Assembly: GCF_900109995.1 (NCBI RefSeq)
Contig: NZ_FOCB01000001.1
Coordinates: 186,001 to 250,000 of the forward strand
Direction: 5' to 3'
DNA length: 64,000 nt
From: Pseudomonas sp. ok272
Lineage (GTDB): Bacteria; Pseudomonadota; Gammaproteobacteria; Pseudomonadales; Pseudomonadaceae
The notes under the pieces were generated by a model that saw only the letters and a list, made by a program, of their open reading frames with translations, was not told where the DNA came from and did no database searches. Positions 38,928 to 48,901 of the stretch are shown here, in pieces. Both the position numbers and the translations under genes were made by a program. The first letter of the stretch is position 1. Every line of letters starts with the position of its first letter.

Positions 38928-41064
38928 TCACCGCGCCTGTTTGATCGTAGACGGTGTAGACGTCATCGTCCTCGCCATTGGCGGTGACAAAGGTATAGCG
39001 GGCGGTTTCGCCATCTTTCGCGGTGGTAGAGCTGCGCAGGTCGCCGGCAAATGCAGCGACAGACTGGTTGTCAGGCGCAATCAGCCGATAAACACCGGCC
39101 TCGGCAGCCAGGGCGGTGCCTCCTGAAAAGGTGCCGGCATCGTCATACATGAAGGGGATGACCCGTTTTCCCTGGGTGTCGATATAGCCAAACAGGTCAT
39201 CGCTGCCTTTGACGGCAGCCAGTCCGTTGGAGAATGGCTTTAGTTGCTCATAGCTACTCAGGTCCAGCGGGGCGGTCTGTCCGTCTCGTTGGATATAGAA
39301 GTTACGGTCTTTGATATCGGTTACGAGCAGCAAGCCATCTTTGCCGAAGGTGTCGTATATCTCCGAGTAGGGTTCAAGGTTGAGGCGTTTTCCGTCGAGG
39401 TTGTAAATGTCGTAGTTGCTGTAGAGGTAATTGCCATCACCGTCCATGGCCTGTGTCTCTCTGGATTTCAGCGCTTTGGCGGAACGAATCCTGCTGTTGA
39501 CAATGACGATGCCATTGTCGGTTTCCATCTCGTAAAACTCACCGCTGAGAATGAGTTGCCGATCACTGAGTCGATAGACCTCGCGGTGCGGGACGTCGCT
39601 GCCTTTTCGTTTGCTGTAGTTGAGCGTCGTGATGAACGGGTCGTTGACTTCAATGTTGTAATACTTCAACGGCAAGATGATTTCATGGGTCTTGATGTCT
39701 ACAAGTCCCTTTACCAGGTTGTCACTCGGGTCTTTGTTGATCACCAGAAAGCGATTCTGATGCAGCTCGGCATTCATGATGTGAAAGGGTTGCAGCGTGA
39801 AGGTCTGAACGGCGCGATCCAGCAAGTAGATACGGCTGTCGCCCTTGGCATCGGAGATGTCGTAGTAGTCATCGGCGACTTGATGAAGGCGGGGGTAAGC
39901 CGGCTTGATCAGCCACTGCCCTTGCTCATCAATGAGGCCGTAGAGGTCGAGGTGCTCGTCCACGGCGACGGTCAATCCATTGGCGTAGCTGTGTTGGGTC
40001 TTGGTGATGCTGAAGGTGTGGGTGCGCTGCCGTGAGCTGGGCTTGAGGTACACGATGACGGACGTCGGGTTGCCGCTGAATTGATAAGAGGCCAGGGTTT
40101 CAGGTGGGTGTTCTTTGGCGATCGCCTCTTTTGAAGGAGCGTTGTCGATGTAGTAACTGGCCAGCTGTTTCTTATCGCTGATCGTTCCGTCGTCTATTCG
40201 TTGAACCGTCGTCATCAGGAACGCGTTGAGCTGTTCAATGTAGTACGCGTCGTTGGTGTATGACGACTGGCCATTCAACTTCAGCGCTTTACCTTGCGCA
40301 TTGAACGCTTGCACGTTCAATAACGTGTCAGCGTCGCCGGCGGGCAGTGTCAGGGTGACTTCACCCGCGTTGATGGATTGCAGCGCGATACCGGCCTGGC
40401 GGTCCTTGGATGGCTCAGTAAAGGTCAGTGGTTTGACGGTGCCGGGCAACGTGTAAGTGGCCGCCAGATCAACGGACACGATGCGCTTGTTGGCGTTGAC
40501 GATGACCGAGTCAGCATCGTCGGTTGTCTTCGGGCTCATTGAGGAGCCGTCTTTGAAGTGGACTAATGTGGTCTCGATTTGTACCGGGGCATATTGATAT
40601 TCGTCATACCCAGGGGCTATCACGTTGAAGCCGTACTCGCGAAAGTCGCTCTGTACATAAGAGAAGCTGCCGACGATTTTCTGCCCAAAGGCCAGCGAGT
40701 CTAAATGTTGATCGAACTTGGCCTGGATCTCCGCGGCGCTGGGCGGGATGAAGGGTTCGACCTCTTGATCGTCGCGCTCATCTGACGCGGTGGCGGACAG
40801 GCGCAGGCTGGCGAGGCTGGACACGTCGTCCAGTGACGCGATCTGTTCGCTGAGCATGTCTTTTATCTGTGCCAGGGTTTTGTCCCCCAGTTCGCTTTCC
40901 AGTTCATCCTTCATGACCTGGTTGGCGGCGAGCCTGGCTTCACGTTCAACCTTCGAGGCGTGGGTCTGGAGGTAGATGACTAACAAACCAATCGAGCAGA
41001 GTGCGCCCAGAAGCAGCCATAAGTATTTGGGCTTGATGGACGCTCTAACGTTATCGGTAATCAT
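38911..41064 (-). CDS. Membrane-anchored WG-repeat-like protein
   Basis: 717 residues. One N-terminal helix (about 14-32, KYLWLLLGALCSIGLLVIYLQ region) anchors a large extracytoplasmic part. The middle (100-350) is not recognised. From about 375 onward there are beta-rich repeats of the WG type (DLYGLIDEQGQWLIKPAYPRL; DLFGYIDTQGKRVIPFMYDD), which form propeller-like scaffolds. The composition (Asp, Tyr, Ser, Thr rich) and GC near 50% differ from neighbours, suggesting recent acquisition. Function unknown; WG proteins are often found as variable surface or envelope proteins. Confidence 0.8.
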   Translation of the reverse strand: MITDNVRASIKPKYLWLLLGALCSIGLLVIYLQTHASKVEREARLAANQVMKDELESELGDKTLAQIKDMLSEQIASLDDVSSLASLRLSATASDERDDQEVEPFIPPSAAEIQAKFDQHLDSLAFGQKIVGSFSYVQSDFREYGFNVIAPGYDEYQYAPVQIETTLVHFKDGSSMSPKTTDDADSVIVNANKRIVSVDLAATYTLPGTVKPLTFTEPSKDRQAGIALQSINAGEVTLTLPAGDADTLLNVQAFNAQGKALKLNGQSSYTNDAYYIEQLNAFLMTTVQRIDDGTISDKKQLASYYIDNAPSKEAIAKEHPPETLASYQFSGNPTSVIVYLKPSSRQRTHTFSITKTQHSYANGLTVAVDEHLDLYGLIDEQGQWLIKPAYPRLHQVADDYYDISDAKGDSRIYLLDRAVQTFTLQPFHIMNAELHQNRFLVINKDPSDNLVKGLVDIKTHEIILPLKYYNIEVNDPFITTLNYSKRKGSDVPHREVYRLSDRQLILSGEFYEMETDNGIVIVNSRIRSAKALKSRETQAMDGDGNYLYSNYDIYNLDGKRLNLEPYSEIYDTFGKDGLLLVTDIKDRNFYIQRDGQTAPLDLSSYEQLKPFSNGLAAVKGSDDLFGYIDTQGKRVIPFMYDDAGTFSGGTALAAEAGVYRLIAPDNQSVAAFAGDLRSSTTAKDGETARYTFVTANGEDDDVYTVYDQTGAVIPDAN

Positions 41065-41074
41065 GGGTAATCCC

Positions 41075-41248
41075 TTACAAGTCTAATACGGCGGCGTCAT
41101 CAGGGCAGTTCGCTGCCGTTTCAGACGGTTTGGAGAGGTTGTCTACGCATTCCATCGCTTTAATCAGCAATGAGCGCTCGCTCAGCCTGGTGAGTTCGGC
41201 CTGCGCCTTCTGCGATCCGTTCGCGGCGGCCTGCTCATACCCATACAT
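41075..41248 (-). pseudogene. Sel1/TPR-like C-terminal fragment (57 codons)
   Basis: A short minus-strand frame directly upstream of the WG gene. It starts MYGYEQAAANGSQKAQAEL, which looks like the second helix of a Sel1 repeat followed by a tail with two cysteines. An in-frame stop lies three codons before the ATG. It is probably the remainder of a longer Sel1-repeat gene, or possibly a small real gene co-transcribed with the WG gene (10 nt gap). Confidence 0.45.
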
Positions 41249-41623
41249 ACCTTTTTAGTGCAACGCTGTTCACTTAAGGGCGTCCCGATAGTGAAGAAAC
41301 CCCCGTGGCGAGCGAGCTGTTTGAGTGTCGAGCATTACCTTTTTAGTGGGCGTGTCTGGCGTGTGTGTCGTGGCCATTCACAGTCGACTTAACGTGAAGT
41401 CGGCAGGGTAGCAGCGCCGTTCACAAAGGTATCTAAGATGTTTGCGAAACCTTATCGGTGAAGCCCGGGCCGGATGACGTTTGGCGTCGCGGCAATCCGT
41501 GGCAGGGTGCGCAGCCATGCTCCGCAACATCTGGAAGCAGTCTGGCCAATGGGCGCGTGGCACTTTAGATCTAGGCTGGTGGCCTTATTTATTGGTGTAA
41601 CGTCATTTTTCCGGAGGCCGCAC

Positions 41624-42349
41624 ATGAATACCCGTGGTTTGCTCGATCAACTACTCAAGTCCGGACAGGACCTGCTGCAGAACAAGGCCGGTGGCGCGCA
41701 GCGCAACACTCAAGGTCACGACAAGGGCGCCCTGGGCGGCTTGTTGGGGGGTGGGGCCGGCGGATTGGGCGGCTTGCTGTCCGGGGCCGGTGGTGGTGCC
41801 TTGGCCGCTGGCGCCATGGGCCTGTTGCTCGGGAGCAAGAAGGCCCGCAAGGTCGGTGGCAAGGTGGCGGTCTACGGTGGCCTCGCGGCCCTGGGCGTGA
41901 TGGCCTACAAGGCGTATGGCAACTGGCAGGCCCAACAGGGCACGGCGCCCCGGACTGAGCCGCAAACCCTCGACCGCTTGCCGCCGGCCCAGGTCGAACA
42001 GCACAGCCAGGCGATCCTCAAGGCCCTGGTGGCAGCGGCCAAGGCCGACGGCCATATCGATGAGCGCGAGCGGGCGTTGATCGAAGGCGAGTTCAGCAAG
42101 CTGGACAACGACCAGGCGCTGCACCACTGGCTGCACGCCGAACTCAACAAACCCCTAGACCCGGCCGACGTCGCCCGCGCCGCCAGCACCCCGGAAATGG
42201 CCGCCGAGATGTACATCGCCAGTGTGATGCTGGTGGATGAAGAGAGCTTCATGGAGAAATCCTACCTCGACGAACTGGCTCGCCAGCTCAAGCTGGAACC
42301 GGGCTTGAAGGCCGAGCTGGAGAAACAGGTGCGCCAGGCGCTGGTTTGA
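41624..42349 (+). CDS. YebE/DUF533 family inner-membrane protein with TerB-like domain
   Basis: 241 residues. N-terminal amphipathic segment, then a Gly/Leu-rich region (LGGLLGGGAGGLGGLL..., residues 30-75) with a hydrophobic helix near 55-90. A C-terminal TerB-like helical domain (ILKALVAAAKADGHIDERERALIEGE) follows. Family function is unknown; E. coli YebE belongs to an envelope-stress regulon. Ribosome site CCGGAGG precedes ATG 41624; the 50-residue upstream extension is rejected. Confidence 0.88.
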   Translation: MNTRGLLDQLLKSGQDLLQNKAGGAQRNTQGHDKGALGGLLGGGAGGLGGLLSGAGGGALAAGAMGLLLGSKKARKVGGKVAVYGGLAALGVMAYKAYGNWQAQQGTAPRTEPQTLDRLPPAQVEQHSQAILKALVAAAKADGHIDERERALIEGEFSKLDNDQALHHWLHAELNKPLDPADVARAASTPEMAAEMYIASVMLVDEESFMEKSYLDELARQLKLEPGLKAELEKQVRQALV

Positions 42350-42483
42350 ACCCAGGCCTCACCGGGTAAGTCCCGCTTATGGGCGCGAGCAGGCGCGCGC
42401 CCATAAGCGGTAGAGCGGTGTTCATATTTACTCGGGATGAGACACAGTGCACGCGCGCTTATAGAACGCGGCAGGCCCTGGGC

Positions 42484-42489
42484 TATACT
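42484..42489 (+). promoter_or_regulatory. -10 element of the wsp operon
   Basis: TATACT 33 bp before the wspA start. A convincing -35 was not found. The whole seven-gene operon has no other obvious promoter or terminator inside. Confidence 0.5.
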
Positions 42490-42521
42490 CGGCCCCATTT
42501 GAATGGCCCCGAGGACTGACT

Positions 42522-44144
42522 GTGAAGAACTGGACGTTGCGCCAACGCATTTTGGCGAGCTTTGCGGTAATTATTGCCATCATGCTGTTGATGGTCGTCG
42601 TCTCCTATTCACGGCTGTTGAAGATCGAGGCCAGCGAGACCACGGTCCGTGAGGATGCCGTGCCGGGTGTCTATTACAGTTCGATGATTCGCAGTGCCTG
42701 GGTCGATAGCTACCTGACCATCCAGCGGATGCTCGGCATGGAGGCGGAGCAGGGTGTCACCGCTGACGATGTCGCGCAGTTCAAGGCCTTCGAGCAGCGT
42801 CTCGGCGAGCAGATGAGCAACTACGCCCTGACCATCCGGAGCGTGGAAGACCGGGCCGCGTTCGATGCGTTCGAGAAGGCGCACCAGGATTACAGCCGGC
42901 TGCTGGCCACGGCCCTGGAGTTGCACAAGAATAAACAGAGCGCCGAGGCGAACAGGTTGTTCACCGAACAGTTGACCCCGGCCTGGGTCGCCGGGCGCCA
43001 GAAGCTCAATCAGATCATCAGCGAGAACAAAAGCGTGGCCGACCATGCCACCGCCGGTATCGACGATGCGGTCGTGGCGGCGAAGATCAGCATGGGCGTG
43101 TCCCTGCTGGTGGCGGTGCTCGCCGCCGGGCTGTGCGGCTTGTTGCTGATGCGCGCGATCATGGCGCCGATGAGCCGCATCGTGAAGATCCTCGACATCA
43201 TGCGCACCGGTGACCTGAGCAATCGCCTGAACCTGGACCGCAAGGACGAGTTCGGCGCGGTGGAAACCGGCTTCAATGACATGATGACCGAACTCACGGC
43301 CCTGGTGTCCCAGGCCCAGCGCTCCGCGGTGCAAGTCACCACCTCGGTCACCGAAATTGCCGCCACCTCCAAGCAACAGCAAGCCACCGCCACGGAAACC
43401 GCGGCCACCACCACCGAGATCGGCGCCACCTCGCGCGAGATCGCTGCCACGTCCCGTGACCTGGTGCGCACCATGACCGAAGTCTCCACCGCCGCCGACC
43501 AGGCGTCGGTCGCCGCGGGTTCCGGCCAGCAAGGTTTGGCGCGCATGGAAGACACCATGCACTCGGTGATGGGTGCCGCCGACCTGGTCAATGCCAAGCT
43601 GGCGATCCTCAACGAGAAGGCCGGCAACATCAACCAAGTGGTCGTCACCATCGTCAAGGTCGCGGACCAGACCAACTTGCTGTCGCTCAACGCCGCCATT
43701 GAAGCGGAAAAGGCCGGTGAGTACGGGCGCGGGTTTGCCGTGGTCGCCACCGAAGTGCGGCGCCTGGCCGACCAGACCGCCGTGGCCACCTACGACATCG
43801 AACAGATGGTCCGTGAGATCCAGTCGGCGGTGTCGGCGGGGGTGATGGGCATGGACAAGTTCTCCGAAGAAGTGCGCCGTGGCATGTCCGAAGTGCAGCA
43901 GGTGGGCGAGCAACTGTCGCAGATCATCCATCAGGTCCAGGCGCTGGCACCGCGGGTGTTGATGGTCAACGAAGGCATGCAGGCCCAGGCCACCGGGGCC
44001 GAGCAGATCAACCACGCCCTGGTACAGCTGGGGGATGCCAGCGGCCAGACGGTGGAGTCCCTGCGCCAGGCCAGCTTCGCGATCGACGAACTGAGCCAGG
44101 TGGCCGTCGGGCTGCGCAGTGGCGTCTCGCGATTCAAAGTCTGA
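42522..44144 (+). CDS. wspA: Wsp chemoreceptor-like protein WspA
   Basis: WspA (540 aa) is the membrane receptor of the Wsp surface-sensing pathway. TM1 at about 10-30; periplasmic four-helix-bundle domain to about 188; TM2 about 190-212; HAMP; then the MCP signalling domain with the hairpin tip VADQTNLLSLNAAIEAEKAG and AVVATEVRRLADQT. It activates WspE on surface contact or membrane stress. wspB starts inside its stop codon (TGATG), so translation is coupled. Confidence 0.95.
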   Translation: MKNWTLRQRILASFAVIIAIMLLMVVVSYSRLLKIEASETTVREDAVPGVYYSSMIRSAWVDSYLTIQRMLGMEAEQGVTADDVAQFKAFEQRLGEQMSNYALTIRSVEDRAAFDAFEKAHQDYSRLLATALELHKNKQSAEANRLFTEQLTPAWVAGRQKLNQIISENKSVADHATAGIDDAVVAAKISMGVSLLVAVLAAGLCGLLLMRAIMAPMSRIVKILDIMRTGDLSNRLNLDRKDEFGAVETGFNDMMTELTALVSQAQRSAVQVTTSVTEIAATSKQQQATATETAATTTEIGATSREIAATSRDLVRTMTEVSTAADQASVAAGSGQQGLARMEDTMHSVMGAADLVNAKLAILNEKAGNINQVVVTIVKVADQTNLLSLNAAIEAEKAGEYGRGFAVVATEVRRLADQTAVATYDIEQMVREIQSAVSAGVMGMDKFSEEVRRGMSEVQQVGEQLSQIIHQVQALAPRVLMVNEGMQAQATGAEQINHALVQLGDASGQTVESLRQASFAIDELSQVAVGLRSGVSRFKV

Positions 44145-44680
44145 TGAGCGAGCTTGTGGTCAAGCGGGGCACGGGTACCACCGCGAAACAGGCGCTGTTC
44201 CTGGTGTTTCGCATTGGCGAGGAGCGTTACGCGCTGCAGGCCATTGAGGTGGCGGAAGTGTTGCCGTGCCTGCCGCTCAAGCCGATCGCCCATGCGCCGC
44301 ACTGGGTCGCGGGGGTCTTCGCCTATCGCGGCGCGGTGGTGCCGGTGATCGATGTCGCGGCACTGACGTTCGGCCAACCGGCCCAGGCGCGCACCAGCAC
44401 GCGCCTGGTGCTGGTCAACTATCAACCCGAGGGCGCCGAGGTGGCTCAACGGCTGGGGTTGATCCTGGAGCAGGCCACCGACACCCTGCGCTGTCATCCC
44501 GCGGACTTCAAGCCGTACGGGCTGGACAATCGCCAGGCGCCGTACCTGGGGCCGGTGCGCGAAGATGCCCAGGGCTTGCTGCAATGGGTGCGGGTGGCCG
44601 ATCTGCTGGACGCGTCGGTGCGGGCATTGCTGTTCCCCACCCCCGCGCGTGATGTGGCGAGCCTCGGGGGCATGCCATGA
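44144..44680 (+). CDS. wspB: CheW-like coupling protein WspB
   Basis: 178-residue CheW-domain protein (LFLVFRIGEERYALQAIEVAEVLP...HWVAGVFAYRGAVVPVIDV). It links WspA to the kinase WspE. The start overlaps the wspA stop by one base and its end overlaps wspC by 4 nt. Confidence 0.93.
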   Translation: MSELVVKRGTGTTAKQALFLVFRIGEERYALQAIEVAEVLPCLPLKPIAHAPHWVAGVFAYRGAVVPVIDVAALTFGQPAQARTSTRLVLVNYQPEGAEVAQRLGLILEQATDTLRCHPADFKPYGLDNRQAPYLGPVREDAQGLLQWVRVADLLDASVRALLFPTPARDVASLGGMP

Positions 44681-45939
44681 GCGGCGACCAGCGCTTTGTC
44701 GAGTTCCTCAAGGAACGCATCGGCCTGGACGTTACCTCGGTGGGGCCGGCGATCATTGAGCGGGCCGTGCGCCAACGCATGGCCGCGCTGCGCATCGAGT
44801 CCAGCGACGATTACTGGCGGCACCTGCAAGGCTCGCGCGATGAGCAGCAAGCGCTGATCGAAGGGGTGATCGTCCCGGAGACCTGGTTCTTCCGCTACCC
44901 GGAATCGTTCGCCACGCTGGCCAAGTTGGCGGCCAAGCGCCTCGCCGAGCTCAAGGGCATGCGCGCACTGCGTCTGCTTAGCCTGCCGTGCTCCACCGGC
45001 GAAGAACCCTATTCGATTGCCATGGCCCTGTTCGATGGCGGGCTGTTGCCCCATCAGTTCAAGGTCGATGGGCTGGACGTCAGCCCGTTGTCGGTGGAGC
45101 GCGCGAAGCGGGCGTGCTACGGCAAGAACTCCTTTCGCGGGCAGCCCATCGATTACCGCGAGCGCCACTTCAGTGCCGAGGCCGAGGGCGATCGCCTCCA
45201 CGAGCGGGTGCGCGAGCAAGTGCGCCTGCAGGTGGGCAACGTGCTGGATCCGAACCTGCTGGCCAACGAAGCCCCTTACGATTTCGTGTTCTGTCGCAAC
45301 CTGCTGATCTACTTCGACCAGCCGACCCAAAAGCAAGTGTTCGAGGTGCTCAAGCGCTTGACCCATGTCGACGGCGTGCTGTTTATCGGCCCGGCCGAAG
45401 GCAGCTTGTTGGGGCGCCTGGGCATGCGCTCGATTGGCATTGCCCAGTCCTTTGCCTTCAGTCGTCACCACGAGCCCGCGCCCGCATTCATCACCCCGCC
45501 CGCGCCGGTGAGCCTGCCTGCACGTCCCGTGCCTGCGTCAGCCCCGGCGCGTGGCCGGCCGTTTAGCCGCGTCGCCCCGTCGCCCCGTCTTGAACCGGTG
45601 CCGGCCACCGACGCCGTGGCCGTGCTGGCCACCATCACCCGCCTGGCCAACACAGGCAAAAGCGCTGAAGCGCGGGCGGCCTGCGAGCAGTACCTGCGTG
45701 ACCACGAGCCGGCGGCCCAAGTGTTTTACTGGCTGGGCTTGCTCAGTGACATGGCCGGCCAAGTGCTGGAGGCCCAGGGCTTTTATCGCAAGGCGCTGTA
45801 CCTGGAACCGCAACACCCCGAAGCCCTGATGCACCTGGCGGCACTGCTCGCCGCCCAGGGGGATGTGGCCGGGAGCCGGCGCATGCAGGCGCGTGCCGCA
45901 CGCAACGAACGTATCGCTGACAGTGAGCGCAAACGATGA
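44677..45939 (+). CDS. wspC: CheR-type methyltransferase with TPR tail, WspC
   Basis: 420 residues. The CheR methyltransferase domain (residues 1-270) has the SAM motif LLSLPCSTGEEPYSIAMAL and FVFCRNLLIYFDQ. A Pro/Ala-rich linker (about 272-305) leads to a TPR segment (AAQVFYWLGLLSDMAGQ...ALYLEPQHPEALMHLAALL). It methylates glutamates of WspA and sets receptor adaptation, opposing WspF. Confidence 0.94.
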   Translation: MSGDQRFVEFLKERIGLDVTSVGPAIIERAVRQRMAALRIESSDDYWRHLQGSRDEQQALIEGVIVPETWFFRYPESFATLAKLAAKRLAELKGMRALRLLSLPCSTGEEPYSIAMALFDGGLLPHQFKVDGLDVSPLSVERAKRACYGKNSFRGQPIDYRERHFSAEAEGDRLHERVREQVRLQVGNVLDPNLLANEAPYDFVFCRNLLIYFDQPTQKQVFEVLKRLTHVDGVLFIGPAEGSLLGRLGMRSIGIAQSFAFSRHHEPAPAFITPPAPVSLPARPVPASAPARGRPFSRVAPSPRLEPVPATDAVAVLATITRLANTGKSAEARAACEQYLRDHEPAAQVFYWLGLLSDMAGQVLEAQGFYRKALYLEPQHPEALMHLAALLAAQGDVAGSRRMQARAARNERIADSERKR

Positions 45940-46619
45940 CCGGTTCTGTTTCGTTGAACGTCACCCATGAAGATGCCCAGGCCATCGACGACTGCTGGAA
46001 CCGCATCGGTATCCGCGGCGACACGTCCTGCCCGCTGCTGGTCGAACACATTCACTGCCGCAACTGCGCGGTGTATTCCGCGGCCGCCACGCGCCTGTTG
46101 GACCGTTATGCCTTGCAGCAGGACGACCAGGTCCATGCCTGGGCGACGGTTGAGGCGCAAGTCGCCACGCGCTCGTTGCTGGTGTTCCGCCTGGGCGAAG
46201 AATGGCTGGCCCTGACCACCCGCAGCCTGGTGGAAGTGGCGCCGGTGCAGGCCATTCATTCGCTGCCGCACCAGCGCTCGCGGGCATTGTTGGGCGTGGC
46301 CAACGTGCGGGGCGCGCTGATCGCCTGCCTGTCGCTGGTCGAACTGCTGGGGCTGCCAGCCAGCGCGGACGTGGCGCCGGGGGCACGGGTGATGCCGCGC
46401 CTGTTGATCATCGCCGCCCACGGTGGCCCGGTGGTGGTGCCGGTGGATGAGGTGGACGGGATTCACGCCATCGATCAGCGCCTGCTCGACAGCGCCTCGC
46501 TCTCGGGGCCCCAGGCCAGCGCCAAGTACACCCGTGGCGTCTTGCCTTTCAAGGGGCGCAGCCTGCGTTGGCTGGATGAAGAACAGGTGTTGTCCGCCGT
46601 GACCCGGAGCCTCACATGA
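45936..46619 (+). CDS. wspD: CheW-like protein WspD
   Basis: 227 residues, second CheW-type coupling protein. It has about 85 extra N-terminal residues containing a Cys-rich patch (CPLLVEHIHCRNC), then a CheW domain (LLVFRLGEEWLALTTRSLVEV). It forms the Wsp array with WspA, B and E. It overlaps wspC and wspE by 4 nt each. Confidence 0.93.
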   Translation: MTGSVSLNVTHEDAQAIDDCWNRIGIRGDTSCPLLVEHIHCRNCAVYSAAATRLLDRYALQQDDQVHAWATVEAQVATRSLLVFRLGEEWLALTTRSLVEVAPVQAIHSLPHQRSRALLGVANVRGALIACLSLVELLGLPASADVAPGARVMPRLLIIAAHGGPVVVPVDEVDGIHAIDQRLLDSASLSGPQASAKYTRGVLPFKGRSLRWLDEEQVLSAVTRSLT

Positions 46620-48901
46620 CCCCCGAGCAAATGCGCGATGCCTCGCTGCTGGAGCTGTTCAGCCTGGAGGCCGACGCCCAGACCCAAGTGCTGAGCGCCG
46701 GCCTGCTGGCCTTGGAACGCGATCCGAGCCAGGCCGATCACCTGGAAGCGTGCATGCGCGCCGCCCACTCGCTCAAGGGCGCGGCGCGGATTGTCGGGGT
46801 CGAGGCCGGGGTCAGTGTGTCCCACGTGATGGAGGATTGCCTGGTCAGCGCCCAGGAAGGCCGGTTGCTGCTGCGCCCCGAACACATCGATGCGTTGCTC
46901 CAGGGCACCGACCTGCTGATGCGCATTGCCACCCCGGGCGCCGAGGTCGGGCCGGCGGCAATCGATGCTTACGTGCGGTTGCTGGGGCAACTGCTCGATC
47001 CGGCGTCGGCGCCACCAATGCCAGCGCCGGCCGCCGAGGGGGCGATGGCTGAGTTGCAACTCGAACCGCCCGCCGCCCAGGCCCCCGCGCCGGAACCGCT
47101 GCCGGAGCGTGTCGTCGAAGCGCCGCGCAAGAGCTCGCGGATCACCGAAGGGGGCGAGCGGGTATTGCGGGTGACCGCCGAACGCCTGAACAGTCTGCTC
47201 GACCTGTCGAGCAAATCCCTGGTGGAAACCCAGCGCCTCAAACCGTACCTGGCCACCCTGCAACGCCTCAAACGCCTGCAGAGCAACGGCCTGCGCGCCC
47301 TGGAGAACCTCAACGCCCAGCTCAGCGAACAAACCCTGAGCCTGGAGGCGCAAGCCGCGCTGGAAGAATCCCGGCGCTTATTGGCCGAGTCCCAGCAACT
47401 GCTGGCGGAAAAGACCGCCGAACTCGATGAGTTCGCCTGGCAGGCCAGCCAGCGTGCCCAAGTGCTGTACGACACCGCGCTGGCGTGCCGGATGCGGCCG
47501 TTCGCCGATGTGCTGGCCGGTCAGGCGCGCATGGTCCGCGACCTGGGCCGCAGCCTGGGCAAGCAGGTGCGCCTGGAGATCGAGGGCGAGAAGACCCAAG
47601 TCGACCGCGATGTCCTGGAGAAGCTCGAAGCGCCGTTGACCCACTTGCTGCGCAACGCCGTGGACCACGGCATCGAATCCCCCGAGCAGCGGCTGCTGGC
47701 CGGCAAGCCTGCCGAGGGCCTGATTCGCCTGCGCGCCTCGCACCAGGCGGGCTTGCTGGTGCTGCAATTGAGCGACGATGGCCACGGCGTGGACCTGGAG
47801 CGCGTGCGTCGCAGCATCATCGAGCGGCAACTGTCGCCGGCCGAGACCGCGGCGCAGTTGAGTGAAGAAGAACTGCTGACGTTCCTGTTCCTGCCCGGCT
47901 TCAGCCTGCGCGACACCGTCACCGAAGTCTCCGGGCGGGGAGTCGGCCTGGATGCCGTGCAGCACATGGTCCGCCAGTTGCGCGGCGCGGTGGTGTTGGA
48001 GCAGCAGACGGGCCAGGGCAGTCACTTCCATCTTGAAGTGCCGCTGACCTTGTCGGTGGTGCGCAGCCTGGTGGTGGAGGTCGGCGATGAGGCCTATGCC
48101 TTCCCGCTGGCCCATATCGAGCGCATGTGCGACCTGGCCCCGGAAGAGATTGTCCAGGTCGAGGGCCGCCAGCACTTCTGGCACGAAGGTCGCCACGTCG
48201 GCCTGGTGGCGGCCAACCAGCTATTGCAGCGCCCGGCCAGCCAGCACAGCTCTGCGACCCTCAAGGTGGTGGTGATTCGCGAGCGCGACGCGGTGTATGG
48301 CGTGGCGGTCGAGCGGTTTATCGGTGAGCGCACCTTGGTGGTGCTGCCGCTGGATGAGCGCCTGGGCAAAGTTCAGGATATTTCCGCCGGGGCCTTGCTC
48401 GATGATGGCTCGGTGGTGCTGATCGTCGACGTCGAAGACATGCTGCGTTCGGTGGAGAAGTTGCTCAACACCGGGCGCCTGGAGCGCATTGCCCGCCACA
48501 GCCAGCAGGCGAACCAGGTGGCCCGCAAGCGCATCCTGGTGGTCGATGACTCGCTGACCGTGCGTGAGTTGCAGCGCAAGCTGTTGCTCAATCGCGGCTA
48601 TGACGTGGCCGTCGCCGTGGATGGCATGGACGGCTGGAACGCCTTGCGGGCCGAGGACTTCGACCTGTTGATTACCGATATCGATATGCCGCGCATGGAC
48701 GGGATCGAACTGGTCTCGTTGCTGCGCCGTGACAACCGGCTGCAATCGCTGCCGGTGATGGTGGTGTCTTACAAGGATCGTGAAGAGGATCGTCGTCGTG
48801 GGCTGGACGCCGGGGCTGACTACTATTTAGCCAAGGCCAGCTTCCATGACGACGCCCTGCTTGACGCTGTCGTCGAACTCATTGGAGGGGCGCGGGCATG
48901 A
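46616..48901 (+). CDS. wspE: Hybrid CheA-type histidine kinase WspE
   Basis: 761 residues. Hpt domain with His50 in AAHSLKGAARIVG; dimerisation and HATPase domain with HLLRNAVDHGIESP, SDDGHGVDL and GRGVGLDAV; CheW-like regulatory domain; C-terminal receiver domain with the acceptor Asp in FDLLITDIDMPRMDG. It phosphorylates WspR, raising c-di-GMP, and WspF for adaptation. All catalytic elements are present. Confidence 0.95.
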   Translation: MTPEQMRDASLLELFSLEADAQTQVLSAGLLALERDPSQADHLEACMRAAHSLKGAARIVGVEAGVSVSHVMEDCLVSAQEGRLLLRPEHIDALLQGTDLLMRIATPGAEVGPAAIDAYVRLLGQLLDPASAPPMPAPAAEGAMAELQLEPPAAQAPAPEPLPERVVEAPRKSSRITEGGERVLRVTAERLNSLLDLSSKSLVETQRLKPYLATLQRLKRLQSNGLRALENLNAQLSEQTLSLEAQAALEESRRLLAESQQLLAEKTAELDEFAWQASQRAQVLYDTALACRMRPFADVLAGQARMVRDLGRSLGKQVRLEIEGEKTQVDRDVLEKLEAPLTHLLRNAVDHGIESPEQRLLAGKPAEGLIRLRASHQAGLLVLQLSDDGHGVDLERVRRSIIERQLSPAETAAQLSEEELLTFLFLPGFSLRDTVTEVSGRGVGLDAVQHMVRQLRGAVVLEQQTGQGSHFHLEVPLTLSVVRSLVVEVGDEAYAFPLAHIERMCDLAPEEIVQVEGRQHFWHEGRHVGLVAANQLLQRPASQHSSATLKVVVIRERDAVYGVAVERFIGERTLVVLPLDERLGKVQDISAGALLDDGSVVLIVDVEDMLRSVEKLLNTGRLERIARHSQQANQVARKRILVVDDSLTVRELQRKLLLNRGYDVAVAVDGMDGWNALRAEDFDLLITDIDMPRMDGIELVSLLRRDNRLQSLPVMVVSYKDREEDRRRGLDAGADYYLAKASFHDDALLDAVVELIGGARA

